From Carposina sasakii (Eukaryota; Arthropoda; Insecta; Lepidoptera; Carposinidae): a stretch of DNA of 64,000 nt. The position numbers and the translations under genes are program-made. The notes beneath the pieces are model-generated. The model was given only the letters and a program-made list of their open reading frames with translations. It was not told the DNA's origin and did not search any database. Shown in pieces: positions 53,100 through 64,000 of the stretch (the stretch's first letter is position 1; each line of letters begins with the position of its first letter). The stretch is from contig CP053154.1 in assembly GCA_014607495.2 (NCBI GenBank), positions 14,198,001-14,262,000 on the forward strand, read 5' to 3'.

Positions 53100-55135
53100 G
53101 TATAAAAGACTGACGAGTTAGGCGACTGATCAGGTGTAAACCACGCTCGGAGCCTTAATTATTATTCGGCCTCGTTACGGATAATGCATCGGTAGAATTA
53201 AAGGTCATCCTTCGTCAGAGCCGAAAGTTTGTGCACCTCTTACTTCAAGTACCTATGCATATACTAATATTGTAATGTACATGTGCTCGTTGACCTAGTG
53301 ATCTCTTATCAATGTTTGTTGTTATAAGGTCAAGACTGGTTTGCTAATCTTATATAATAAAATAATCTATCTCTTATACGATAGAAAGTTCTGTCTTGTG
53401 AGTATGAGGGCTGTAAAAATGATTTACTAAGACAATCATAGGGGCTTCTAATTCGAACTCAAAATTTTTATGTGTCGAAAATTTTCGATATTGTATAAAA
53501 TACTTCAGAAATATGGAAAAAAATGATTATCTGCGTGTTTATCCGCAAGATAAAAAAAGTGTTATTCCAAAAAGCATATATGCTACTTGCTTCTTAAAAT
53601 AGACTTATCTAAGTGCAAATACCAAAAGATATAATAACTAAAACTTCTTTTTAAAAGTAACAATAACATGATCGTACCACACAAGAACTTGGATGCGGCC
53701 AATGGTCCGTCGCAAAATGTTTACCGAACCGTGAGTTTTTGTACCAAAACCACAGATGAACACAAGGAAAATTATAAAAGAATACACAAAGCCCTTTGTA
53801 ATAATTCTTTTAAGGTTTATTTTTAGGGTTTTTGCCAGACATCTTAGCATTGAAAATCAATGAGTTACTTAGACAAAACCAATGACATTGAAATTGACAT
53901 AAACTAATTTTAGTTGTAATTTTACATTAAAAGTAATCATTATATTATAGGTATACCATGAAAAAGCAATTAAAATTATATTATTCAATTATTATTACTT
54001 ATTAATTCGATATTTTGAATAACCACTGAAAGTATTATACATATATGTTTTATGTAGCCGGGCAACAGTGGCTCACTGCTGGGCAGAGGCTTGCCCCTTT
54101 GAGTCCACACTCAGATAAACATCCATATAAGGGCTATATATTTTTAAATCTAGTTATTTATTAGACCTTTATTAGTGTACAGGTTTATTGTGGGAATAGT
54201 CTATTTTGTCATTTTGATTGAATAATCGACAAATCATTATTAGGTAGGTACTGCATCATTCATCATTGCAGCCATTAAGTCCACTGCTGAACGTTGGCCT
54301 CCCCCAAATGAATTATTTGGTACTAAAATATGACACAATCTAGTTTCATAATAAAATGTTATTAATCATATAAATAATAATGTGACAATAATGTAGGTCA
54401 TTGTCGGTAAAATTAATTGTGTATTACATTATTGGAACAATTTCAATCCTAAAACGTATAAAAGTAAGTATTTTGTGTTTTTACCTTCAGAGTTACCATA
54501 TATATTTAGTTTGACACAAATTTAATTGAATATTGACATGAATTGATGGTAATTATGGTTTTCGGCCCTAAGGAGTAATAACAAACATAAACTGCACAAC
54601 AAAAATGAGGAAGTATATAAGTAAGTACTTATTGCAAATGGTTGGCCATTCCTTAACTTAAAACTTTGTATTTTTATTTTCTATTCATTTGTTGTAAATA
54701 AAAATGCTAACATTGTTTAGGAAGTAACAAATAGAAACACGGATACTAATTAACTAGGCACCTAATACCTAACTAGTGTTACTTAGTAATTATTTTAGAA
54801 GACACCGCAATGCGAAACAATATATTAGGTATTTTATTTATTGTAACTTCACTGTAAAATATAAATAAATACTCTAATGAAATATTGTTCCTGACTATAT
54901 TTATATAAAAACCATTTGCTTTATTATTATTTCTGTACCTATTTTATTACACAAGCATAACAAATATGAAAGTAGCTTTGTCTACTGTACTTACCTATAT
55001 ATATGTTTTGTCTACCTGTACGTCTGTTAGTGTGACATATTGACAGCAAATTCAAGGTTAATTTTCTACAGATTGCATATTCCAGTAGGTACAAAGGTAA
55101 GTACCTACTCGATCTCCTAATTTTATTTTACTAAA
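53100..55135. other. Upstream region of the transporter, no gene seen
   Basis: AT-rich. A minus-strand frame at 53638-53850 has a hydrophobic run, but its composition and isolation give no reason to call it a gene. Scraps of LINE tail at 54056-54110 and 54262-54305. Confidence 0.45.
54262..54305 (-). mobile_element. Retroposon/RTE tail scrap
   Basis: ATCATTCATCATTGCAGCC then AAGTCCACTGCTGAACGTTG. Confidence 0.5.
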
Positions 55136-55312
55136 ATAAGTTAGCCTCAGCAAGCGTAGAGTTGGACGCCCTCCGGCCAGATGGACCGATGACTTAAAGA
55201 GGGCGGCTGGTAGTGACAGGATAGCAAAAACGGGAGATCGAGCCATTCCGTGACGTACACTGGGGAGGCCTACGTCCAGCAGTGGACTGCAATAGGCTGA
55301 TAATGATGATGA
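55136..55312 (+). mobile_element. RTE-type LINE 3' end
   Basis: Encodes RRPSGRWTDDLKRAAGSDRI in one frame, then ACTGGGGAGGCCTACGTCCA, GCAGTGGACTGCAATAGGCT and a GATAATGATGATG tail. Confidence 0.75.
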
Positions 55313-55920
55313 AAGTAAGCCTGTTTACTTTTCGACAAAATAACTAGAATAATCAGAATAACATTTTGAATGTCTAAAAATAATACATTTATGGTTACTC
55401 TTATAAACTTTTTGCTATATTCAGGATATGTCTATAATAATAAACGCGGACAAACTAGAGTGGATTAGCTAGTTACGTAAAAATCAAAGTAAGTATAACC
55501 GATTAAAATTTATCGCTAAGATTAAAATTTATCCTTAAATGATTCAGTTATCACGAACCTAATAAAACGCAATAAAAAATTACAAAGCAATCTGAGAAGT
55601 TGAGCAAACCCTGTGCATAATAAAAATGCAAATGACACATATACTTACATATTATTATAGTAATTAGTTTTTTATTCTCATTTATTTATAAACAAACTTT
55701 GAGAGTCTTGAACTGAAACAAAGGGGTGCTCAGATAATAAAATAGTTTTATGTATTGTACAGATTTTGTACATACTGCGTGGTATTCCCGAAACAGGGAA
55801 ACAAGCCCAAGTAGCATGACCTGCGAAACACGATATGATAAACCGATTTATCGACATTGTGAAAATACTATAAATATAGCCGCCATGTTGAATTTTGTAT
55901 AGAGACGATACGATATCCAC

Positions 55921-56123
55921 GATGCGTGGTCATGCTAGGGCGGCTGAACTGAAGAATCATAGGAGATCCTATAAACACGTTTAGCATATCGGGGACAGAT
56001 GTGAATCAGTGACTGGTTGCTAGCTTATAGCCAGAGTATGTTTGAGTTCCTGAGTCGACTCCCACGACGTGCACGGAAGAAGATGCAGCTGATGTACTCA
56101 AGTGACACCCCGCATCAGTGCAT
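55921..56123 (+). repeat. Repeat F
   Basis: GGCTGAACTGAAGAATCATA, GGTTGCTAGCTTATAGCCAG, AAGATGCAGCTGATGTACTC. Confidence 0.65.
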
Positions 56124-56158
56124 AGTTTATTTATATTTATATGGGGAGGGGCTATATA

Positions 56159-56548
56159 CAGGATGTTTTTTCGTTGCCACCCTTAACGAAGGGTACGTAC
56201 TCTATACATCAAATAAAGTTTATGCAACAAAAATGGTGGGAAATGACGTAAATTTTTTTGAAACATTTTTTTTTATTGATCGGGCAAAATGTATAGTGTC
56301 CAGTGTTTATGCTAGTTTTTTCATAGACAGATATTAATTATTTTATAACATATATTAAAAATCTTGCTACGCGCGTCTATGTGCATTACAGAAAATCGCA
56401 GTCTATTTACTCAACTTTGGACCCTAATATCTTGGGAACCAGACACTTCCCAGGTATGCTTCCATGGAGAAAAATGATCGTGATGATGAAGAGATTCTGT
56501 AGTTTTCGGGAACGTTGACGACCAAAAATCACCTTTTACTTACCTACT
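56159..56548 (+). mobile_element. MITE-B
   Basis: CAGGATGTTTTTTCGTTGCC to TTCGGGAACGTTGACGACCA. Left TA present; the last bases diverge. Confidence 0.75.
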
Positions 56549-56646
56549 ATTTATTTGCTTTAGGCTGATAGACACATGAAGGTAGAGATCGTTATATTTT
56601 TATTTTAGGTTTGATTTTGATTTTGAATTCTATAGGCAATCACTTG

Positions 56647-56890
56647 ACGGCCGATTGGTGTAGTTTGTAGTGGCCCTGCCTGCGACTCCATGGGTCCTGG
56701 GTTCGAATCTCGGTAGGTGCAAATATTGATATGATGAATATCGATGTTTGTTTCCGAGTCATGGAAGTTTCTATACTTATATGTACTTATATACCGATGC
56801 TTAGTACCCACGACACAAGACCTTAGGGATCTTAATGTGGGACTACTCCTACCTAGGTCAATGTGTTGGGAAATGTATGAATTATTATTA
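56647..56890 (+). mobile_element. SINE S3, full length
   Basis: Head GGCCGATTGGTGTAGTTTGT and GGTTCGAATCTCGG, body with CCCACGACACAAGACCTTAG, tail of ATT repeats. Confidence 0.82.
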
Positions 56891-57123
56891 TATTATTAAT
56901 CACTAAATCAACATAGCTATAGCTGCCATAGCTATATAGCTGCTCTATCGCTCTACCACTAGCAGCACTTGGGCCTAGACAAAGTAACGTCAATTCTCGA
57001 GGTTCGCCATCGACACTTTTGCTCCAATGGGAAGCCTTCATTTTCGCAAATTTGCATTCGCATTTGATTTCGCATTTTTGTTGCAAATGTTTCTTTTATT
57101 TTCATGATCTTTCGATATATATA

Positions 57124-57312
57124 GGTACACAAAAAACCGTATACGACCCTGTTCCAAACGATGTTATATTGTTTTACAAACTATGGGCATTATACGAAAA
57201 TTCAATCAATTCGTATTCCCGAAAGCATTATTATTTACTTTTTGTAAATCTAAAATTACCTCTAGACACAGTACTTAAGTATTTAAATCAGTTAGCTATT
57301 TACGGTATTTAA
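57124..57312 (+). CDS. Open frame of unknown origin, doubtful
   Basis: Open for about 62 codons to TAA, following TATATATAG that could serve as an acceptor. Residues include VYDPVPNDVILFYKLWALYE and LNQLAIYGI at the end. AT-rich codon use and no recognised motif; may be chance. Confidence 0.12.
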   Translation, partial: GTQKTVYDPVPNDVILFYKLWALYENSINSYSRKHYYLLFVNLKLPLDTVLKYLNQLAIYGI

Positions 57313-57770
57313 TTTCCATAGATTCTGTGTGAAGCGTGAGAAAATCGAGTTCAATAGACGACAATAGTTATATAATACAGGGCGGTAGTGGCATTGTAAC
57401 TAGAAATAAATCCTAACGAGGTATCAGTAGATAGGTACATACCCCAAAGGAGGTTGGACAGAAGTGTTACTTATTACTGTTGCACTTATTATTCACTACT
57501 TGAAGTCCCACCTACTGCTTTTTTCGGGCATATAGGTAAATACAACAAACTGGTACAACGAATCCAATGGAAAATGTCGTCCGGTAATTCTAAATAGTAA
57601 TTTTAAACTTAACTATTTACACCTTATCTACTGTGATTATAGTACCGATGTACTTTATATCCTGTATGACTGTCATGGTCACCTGACCATCATTGCATGT
57701 GGTACTATGGTACTAGTTTAAAGTTTATTAAATAAGTACATATAACTGAGTATTAATATACCTAAACAGG

Positions 57771-57880
57771 TTGTAAAAAATGGGTGTGTTAAGGAAAATG
57801 CTATTCAAATAGGTAGCCCACTAAAGAAATCCACATTTGAGACTCAACATCGCATGTTTATTTTTTATTTAATGAGTGGT
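57771..57880. mobile_element. MITE-C, first half
   Basis: CAGGTTGTAAAAAATGGGTG, TAGCCCACTAAAGAAATCC, GAGACTCAACATCGCATGTT. Confidence 0.5.
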
Positions 57881-58553
57881 GGGGCCCGGTGAGCAGAGAC
57901 CTGCCCATAGCTTTTGTTATTATGTATGTATGTATACAAATGACAAATCTAGATGTCGAATATTATGTTGACGGTATTTTTTACAATGTTTAGACAGTCA
58001 CGTAGAGGAAAAACGTTTAGTATAAAACTACACAACTCGCTTATCTTAACTTATCTTCCAAGTTCAGGGTTACGCAAAGTAAAATATCACATTAACTGTC
58101 GGATTCTAAAAGCCACGCCCTCTTTACAATATGGTTGATTCTGACGCCATTCTGCAGCCATTCTGCATCCATTTATGCTAAGAATGGAGGTGAAGAGACC
58201 TGTTTTTATTTTTATTTTAGGTTTACGTTTAAGTGTGACGGTCAGAATCGACCATAATATGTATTATAGTTCCTTCAATTCCCCTACATAACGGTACCGC
58301 TATTCCAAAAGACACAGTTATAGCGTTCCAGGAATTATCTTTGTAATCAGCGTAATAATTATATTATTGTTTTGAGAATTGTGATAATTATACTATATAT
58401 GTGAGAGTTTATCTCACAACATTGCGGAACTATGACCCAGACAGGGTTTGAGCCTACAACCTTTGGATTAGACCCAATAATTGTCACGGATAGTCGATAA
58501 GCTGTGATAAATAATTAGGGTCCAATGTACGTACATTGATGTGTTAGTAGGTA

Positions 58554-59667
58554 CAGTCAGCATCAAAAGTCGATGAACACATTCAGATTTACAAAATCAC
58601 TGAACACTATAGTAACACATAAATCGCTTAACAAAATAGGCGCCAGAATTGAATGAACATCATTAAAGTTTAAAATTAACTGAACACTACTCGTCAAAAG
58701 TCACTGAACATCATTTTGTCAAAAATTGCTGATCGTTATAATACTCGTATCTAAAAAAATCATAACATTCAGTTTATCAAAAGTCACTGAACAATATAAA
58801 ATTCTTGTTTTGGTTATCTAGAGTCAATCACGGCTATGTCCAAAAATAACTTGACATCATAAATGAAAAAAAGTAACTCTTGCACAATTTTGGAGGTCCA
58901 ACGTGAATACAGCTCTGGCACCGCGCAGTCAGCGATCAGCAGCAGCGTGCACAGCACATCCATTAGACTGCCCACTTTTGCACGCTTTTGGAGGTCCAAC
59001 GCTGATACAGCTCCGGCGCCGTCAGGTATCAGCAGCAGTGTACACAGCACATTCATTAGACTGCTCACTCTTACACACTTTTGCAGGTTCAATGCGGATA
59101 CAGCTCCGACGTCGTCAGCTGTCTATTATGTAGCAGACTGCCCCCTCTTGCACACTTTTTTTTAGGTGTAACGCGGATAGGCGCAACACCTAATAGAATG
59201 TATCACGGACAGAAAAATTAAAACCTTTGTATATTATTTATCCGACCTCCATGGCATCTGCTGTCAAACATAAAAAAGCTTATGTCAATGTTATTATCTT
59301 TGAACTGAACATCAAATCGATTGTTAATGCCAAAATGAAATACCTTACATATACAATCTTTCTTTCTTGTCATGTTTCGTAGTAAAGAAAGAGAAAACAT
59401 TTCATTTTGTTTAGGGACTTTTGAGATAAAAGATGGTATGCTATTTTTGTCAAAAAATTGTTCAGAGACTTTAGAGACGAAGAATGTTATGCTTTTTTTG
59501 AATATAATTTTGTTTAGCGACTTTTGAAAAGTGATGGTCACCTACTTATGGCCTTTTAAGATAATCATTCAATTCTGGCGCCTATCTTGTTAAGCGATTT
59601 ATGTGTTATAATAGTGTTTAGTGAGTTTGAAAATCTGAATGTGTTCAGCGACTTTTGATGCTGACTG
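58554..59667. mobile_element. 1.1-kb inverted-repeat DNA element carrying a triplicated GC-rich segment
   Basis: CAGTCAGCATCAAAAGTCGA to AGCGACTTTTGATGCTGACTG with TA flanks; terminal inverted repeats of about 110 bp. The subterminal motif AAAAGTCACTGAACA recurs several times. The middle holds the tandem segment 58880-59190. Non-autonomous, Tc1/mariner-like by its TA target. Confidence 0.75.
58880..59190 (-). repeat. Three-and-a-half tandem units, GC-rich and coding-like
   Basis: Units at 58880-58977, 58978-59070, 59071-59146 and a partial one to 59190. On the minus strand an open frame runs through the first three units, with internal repeats such as VSSLMNVLCTLLLIPDG and VGSLMDVLCTLLLIADC, separated by ALDLQKRAK. 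GC is far above the rest of the element. Possible captured exon; source gene not recognised. Confidence 0.6.
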
Positions 59668-59714
59668 TACATGAGCCACTACGCGTTTATGAGGGTGTGC
59701 GCTCACGGACAAAA

Positions 59715-59860
59715 TTGGCGACTAACGATTGCCTCCCCATAGATCCTTGGGTTTGAATTCTGACAGGCAAACTTTGATATAAATGCATGTCTATTTTTGG
59801 AGTAATGGATGTATCTTTTAATTAAATTATGTGTTTGGCGATTGTGAAACATATTTAAGT
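59715..59860 (+). mobile_element. Decayed SINE, S3-like
   Basis: GATCCTTGGGTTTGAATTCT and AACTTTGATATAAATGCATG keep the order of the S3 B box and body, with many changes. Confidence 0.35.
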
Positions 59861-60002
59861 ATGCTGAATAAATAATTAACTTTTAGATAAGCAGGTTATT
59901 GTATAGCAGGCATAGCTTGTGCATAATCTGTGTAGTTACCATATTGAAAATTTGCTATTAAGCTCTATAGTTTATAGACGTGTAAAATCTAGAACACCAA
60001 TA

Positions 60003-60130
60003 TACGGGTCCAGCTGAAAAACAAGCGCTGCAGACCATCTGTTTTTGGTCTGCAGCTGTATGCTGAGCTGGGTCCATTTCAGCATAATTATGTTTTTCTG
60101 TTTGGCTGTATTGTAAAACATTTTTAAATG
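60003..60130 (+). mobile_element. Retroposon 3' end with 11-bp-stem hairpin
   Basis: GCTGCAGACCATCTG then TTTTTGGTCTGCAGC forms a hairpin, followed by TATGCTGAGCTGGGTCCATT, as at 44878-45113. Confidence 0.5.
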
Positions 60131-60169
60131 CTGAATAAATAATTTCTTATATTAATATATGAATAAATA

Positions 60170-60284
60170 ATCCTAATATTTTCGAAACCAGACACTTCCC
60201 AGGTATGCTTGTATTGAGAAAAATGATCGTGATAATAAGGAGATTCCGTAGTTTTCGGGAACGTTGACGACCAAAATCATCCTG
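60170..60284 (+). mobile_element. MITE-B, 3' module only
   Basis: ACCAGACACTTCCCAGGTAT to ACGACCAAAATCATCCTG, TA at the right end. Confidence 0.7.
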
Positions 60285-60777
60285 TATGTAGGTATACAAA
60301 ATATCAAGAAGATTCGTTGAGTAAATAAAGCTTGATAAGATAACAAACAAACTAACTTACTTTCTCATTTATGATATTAGTTGGTATTTGTTAAACAGTG
60401 CGCCCTCCATCATACGAGGTCAATTCCCAAAAAGTCTCGAGCTGGAACGAATCCGAAACGGAACTGTTGTAGAAGCTCGGTACGAGGCAATAATTACTTT
60501 ACGTTGACGTAATTAGACACATTTCAGCACGAGACAGATATTTGATTTTATTCTGTCATTCTCGCGACCGATGCAGGCTAAAATATACCTTATTACTCAA
60601 GCGGTAAGTTTATATTGCTTCGCACCGCATTTTGTTAACAGTTCGTAAGTGGTTGCGTTTCGACTCAAAAATTTTCAAGAATTGTCCCCCTGTACCTACT
60701 CCGCCTACGATCTCCCGCCGGCTTTCCAATGTCAATATCCTTAGAATAAGATGAATCTAGTATCAAATAGCATTCAA

Positions 60778-60944
60778 CCCCCTTATTACCTAACTAGTAA
60801 AAGTGAATCGATAGCGAAAATCGTACAAAATTCGTTAATTTCTTGTCAAATTACGTAAAATTTTGAAAATTCAACGCGAATATCGTAAAATTTTTGCTAT
60901 AACATTACTTCTGCTTTGGTTTTGAAAAATTACATAATCAGCCT
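60778..60944. mobile_element. MITE-H, diverged
   Basis: CCCCCTTATTACCTAACTAG, AATCGATAGCGAAAATCGTA. The right end has lost the GGGGG. Confidence 0.7.
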
Positions 60945-60949
60945 TCCAG

Positions 60950-62405
60950 TAGACTAGCTCGTATATAATAGGCTCTACATTAAACGAAGTTATCTCCGCG
61001 TCTATACCTAACACGCAGCATCTACATTGGCACAGCGGGCACGCGCTAGGAACTTAGCGAAACAAGGTTAAGGACTTATCCTCTGTCCTCGCAAACATAA
61101 GGAAACAAACGCTAATAAAGGAGTTCGGGAACTTAAACAAGTGTCTATTTACCTCGCTTCCTGCGTTGACTGTAATTAGACTATAGGTACTGCCTTGTCA
61201 AACCTAAGGATTGGCAGTAGTGCCCTGAGTTTTGTAAACTATTTAATTATGATCCCATATTTAGTTTCATGGAAAATTGCTGTTCTAGGGATCAGTTGGG
61301 AGATTATTTTGTCAGGAAATGAACAGGAAATTGATATGATACCTTGATTACATAATTAAAAATTGTTCTTAAGGCGCCACCTGTTCCTCATCATAACTCT
61401 GTACGTGTAGACACCTACGTAAAATAAGTAGTCATCGTTCTTCACCATGCAAAGTATTTTTTCCGAATACAAAATATACCTACTTTACACATAACTAATA
61501 TTAATTATAATATTTTAAATTCTCATATTATCAATAGATGTTCAAATTATTTACATTCCTAAATATAAAGACATTTAGCCCACTTGCAGGTCCTCCACCG
61601 CTGGCAATGAGCTCAAAAGGCTGGCCGCGATCCCCTGGTGGACACCGAGGCTTATACACCGGGCCCAAAAAAAATTATGATTAAAATAGATTTAATACTT
61701 AAGAAATATTGAATATTCCTCCCAAAAACCGAAATTCCTTATTGAAATGCCTTACCGATGTCTTATTAAATTTCTTTAATATCTACCGAAAAATGGACGC
61801 GCTCATAATTTTAATTAAACAAATAACCCGTTAGAAAATGCCCCAAAGAATTCTGACTATTTTCATTGGGAGATGTAAAAAGTTCCTTCAGTTTAGCGTG
61901 CACTGAATGTTTTCCCTTTCAATATGGCGGATGATTGAAATAATTTCGGAGATCCAAATATTAAACGTTGAGTCGCGTATTCCAAAGTTTTTGAGGTCGG
62001 TCCTAAAGAATTTGGAACCTTTATTGAATTGTTTTAATATTCTTGATTAATATTGCTTGAGAAATTCATTAAATAGGGTATTCTTTAGTTAGTTTGAATT
62101 TCCTATACCTTCGTTTTTATTTTAGGCGAATAACATTTGAGTTTTCAATAGTGAATATCAATATTTCACCATATCAAATGCATTAAGTACCTAGAATTTT
62201 ATGAAGAAACTTTTTTGAAAGCAAATACTTAGCGATGTTTTGTATATTTCAGTATTTATTTAACTCCAATACAGAATTGAAATCAGCCGGATTCGGAATA
62301 CCAATCGAAATTACAAACCTACGAGTAAAGTACTGTGAATTTAAAATATTCGGTAAATATGACGCGAAGGCTCGAGCTGCAGGTGCCGCCGATATTGAAT
62401 TATAA
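60950..62405. other. No gene seen
   Basis: AT-rich. 61590-61680 is GC-rich (CCTCCACCGCTGGCAATGAG) and ends in an A run on the plus strand (GGGCCCAAAAAAAATTATG), possibly a retroposed tail. Confidence 0.4.
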
Positions 62406-62410
62406 ATGCG

Positions 62411-62470
62411 TTGTTTTGCATACGGGTGTAAAAACGCGCTTTGTTTTGCATACGAGTGTAAAAATGCGGC
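62411..62470. repeat. 30-bp tandem duplication
   Basis: TTGTTTTGCATACGGGTGTA and the following 10 bp occur twice in direct succession with three differences. Confidence 0.9.
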
Positions 62471-63125
62471 TAGTGTAATTATGGAAGAATGGCAAATTAT
62501 AAATGCATTAAATCGGACATTTTTACGTATATATCTTTTTGAGTGTATACACGAAATTGTGATAAGAGATTGAATAAGCCATTTTCTGGATTTCAACCAG
62601 TCATTAGTTAAGACATGTTCTGTTGTTGGTAAAAGTTGTGAAGAGAAACTTAAAATCCTACAGCCATCTATTTATTATTTGATCAACAGCAAAAGTGTGT
62701 AAAAAGTGTAGGAGTACAGAAATAATTACATGACACTACAGATCAACTCTTTATATGATTGTATTACCCAGAAGGAACAAGAGAATTCTTCATTTTAGTT
62801 TTTAAATTTTCCAACTGGACTCAAAGTACAGAAGGAAATATTTGTCTTCCACATCACTTGGATATTGTGCTAGAAGATTGCACTCATTTGCACGAAGTAA
62901 ATAAGAAACATCCTGAGATTGGACACAAATATTATAGTGAACTTATTTTCCACCTCCATAGGTAGGTACAGGACAAACATACTTTCTACAATTTGAATAT
63001 TTGTGTACCTAAGTAGGTATGTGCTAAACTATTTCAACGTATTTACTCATATGACACAATACAAGCAATAAATGTGCGCAAGTAATTTTGTGAATACTTA
63101 CTCGTATTAGTTGACTAATATTATT

Positions 63126-63233
63126 AGTGATGGTGACTATGGGCAAATACCCCTCATGGCAGTCTTGTGGCGTGCCCTGGGGGAGGCCTACGTCCAGCAG
63201 TGGACTGCAATAGGCTGATGATGATAATGATGA
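63126..63233 (+). mobile_element. Retroposon R, tail part
   Basis: GGTGACTATGGGCAAATACC to GCAGTGGACTGCAATAGGCT and GATGATGATAATGATG. Confidence 0.75.
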
Positions 63234-63717
63234 TTATTTGTGATATTGTGGAATAATGTCTACAATTAATGTCCGAAATATCCGTTCATATAATTATGAA
63301 TGGATTTTCTAACACTACTTCATAAATCTTTATGTAAATGAATGAATTTAGATAGGAACTTAGGATGGAAGAAACCTTAAATAAAATAAAGTATTAATTT
63401 TTCAGGCTAATGTAATTTTTATTTTAATAATTGTCATTTTAACCTTACAACAACTATAAACGACAACGTCTTAAAATTTTCAATGCTGAGACGTAACACT
63501 TTTATAGAGTACACCAATACGAAATATGAAGCTATGATCTAATAAAAACCTTATATTTTACCCCTGTTTTATTGGTGCAGGGCCCTTAAATGGCGTTTGT
63601 ACCTGTAGTCATAAACAACTTTATGAGGGCACATAAATATAAAAAACAGGGCAAGTTTGAGTTGGTCACCAGAGTCAAGGGTTTTGAATTACTCGTAGGA
63701 AAGAAACTTACATATAC

Positions 63718-64000
63718 AGGGTGTGTGTGTGTGTGACAGCCAGGCAAATACTGAGATACTGAACAAGTACCATTGTTTTGAGTTATACGACAGTGTTATT
63801 ACTCTCAGGAAATTGTTTTTTTATTTGATTATACGCAATGTTTGCTTTCCGCGCTAATTGTATCGGGCGATCCTGTGACTAGTTAAAAGGGCTTATTGGT
63901 TATTGCTGTTTTTTGGATCACTTGTGACTCTCCTTTGAGGTTGATCAGTTAATTGAACTTTTTTGAGGGCAATTTCTTTTTTTAATCATTCATAGGGTAA
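63718..64000 (-). mobile_element. MITE-A, cut by the window end
   Basis: CAGGGTGTGTGTGTGTGTGA then CAGCCAGGCAAATACTGAGA. The order after that is the reverse of 35496-35978, so this is the right end in reverse. The GT run has expanded. Confidence 0.75.

Noticed and set aside
53638..53850. Small membrane-like protein on the minus strand
   Set aside because: One hydrophobic stretch in an AT-rich chance frame, no promoter or conserved motif.
62249..62596. 115-codon minus-strand open frame
   Set aside because: It runs through a 30-bp tandem duplication and has no recognisable motif or splice context.
62759..62965. 68-codon plus-strand open frame
   Set aside because: Composition and length are compatible with chance; no domain or neighbouring exons.

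Overview
The window looks like a piece of a lepidopteran (moth or butterfly) nuclear genome. It is AT-rich, has one spliced gene with canonical GT-AG introns, and is otherwise packed with decayed transposable elements of types common in Lepidoptera: RTE-type LINE ends with GAT/GAA microsatellite tails, tRNA-derived SINEs, Helitron fragments ending in CTAGT, and many short inverted-repeat elements (MITEs) inserted at TA. I saw no bacterial-type operon, CRISPR array or rRNA. Species and family assignments come from recognition of sequence, not from a database search.

The only gene I can reconstruct with confidence lies on the minus strand between 53027 (start codon) and 37306 (stop codon). Seven exons join in phase to give an intact-looking 497-residue organic-cation/carnitine-type transporter of the SLC22 (major facilitator) family, with one important exception. 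Exon 4 is interrupted by a decayed, 5'-truncated Tc1-type transposon (40394-41556), and the last 99 bp of exon before the insertion point are present twice, identically, on both sides of it. As written, the reading frame stops a few codons into the transposon, so this allele is either broken or the assembly has fused two haplotypes.

Region by region: 1-12 kb is intergenic repeat sequence with a LINE fragment, several MITEs and a tandem foldback/Helitron array (10.3-11.5 kb). 12-22 kb holds nested MITEs, a 100-bp hairpin (17.2 kb), an 860-bp element built on palindromic CATTTCATGAAATG motifs (19.3-20.2 kb) and a GC-rich palindrome (21.1 kb). 22-37 kb holds SINEs, RTE-derived retroposons and a GC-rich LINE fragment (30.8-31.8 kb). 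37-53 kb is the transporter gene, whose introns are filled with the same repeats. 53-64 kb is intergenic, with a 1.1-kb inverted-repeat element carrying a triplicated GC-rich coding-like segment (58.55-59.67 kb).

Family labels used below are my own: MITE-A (CAGGGTGTTTGTGACAGCC ends), MITE-B (CAGGGTGTTTTTTCGTGGC start), MITE-C (CAGGGTGTAACAAAAAGGG ends), MITE-H (CCCCCTTATTACC ends), repeat F (about 220 bp, includes GCTAGCTTATCGCCTGAGA), retroposon R (about 250 bp, RTE-like tail) and SINEs S1 to S4.
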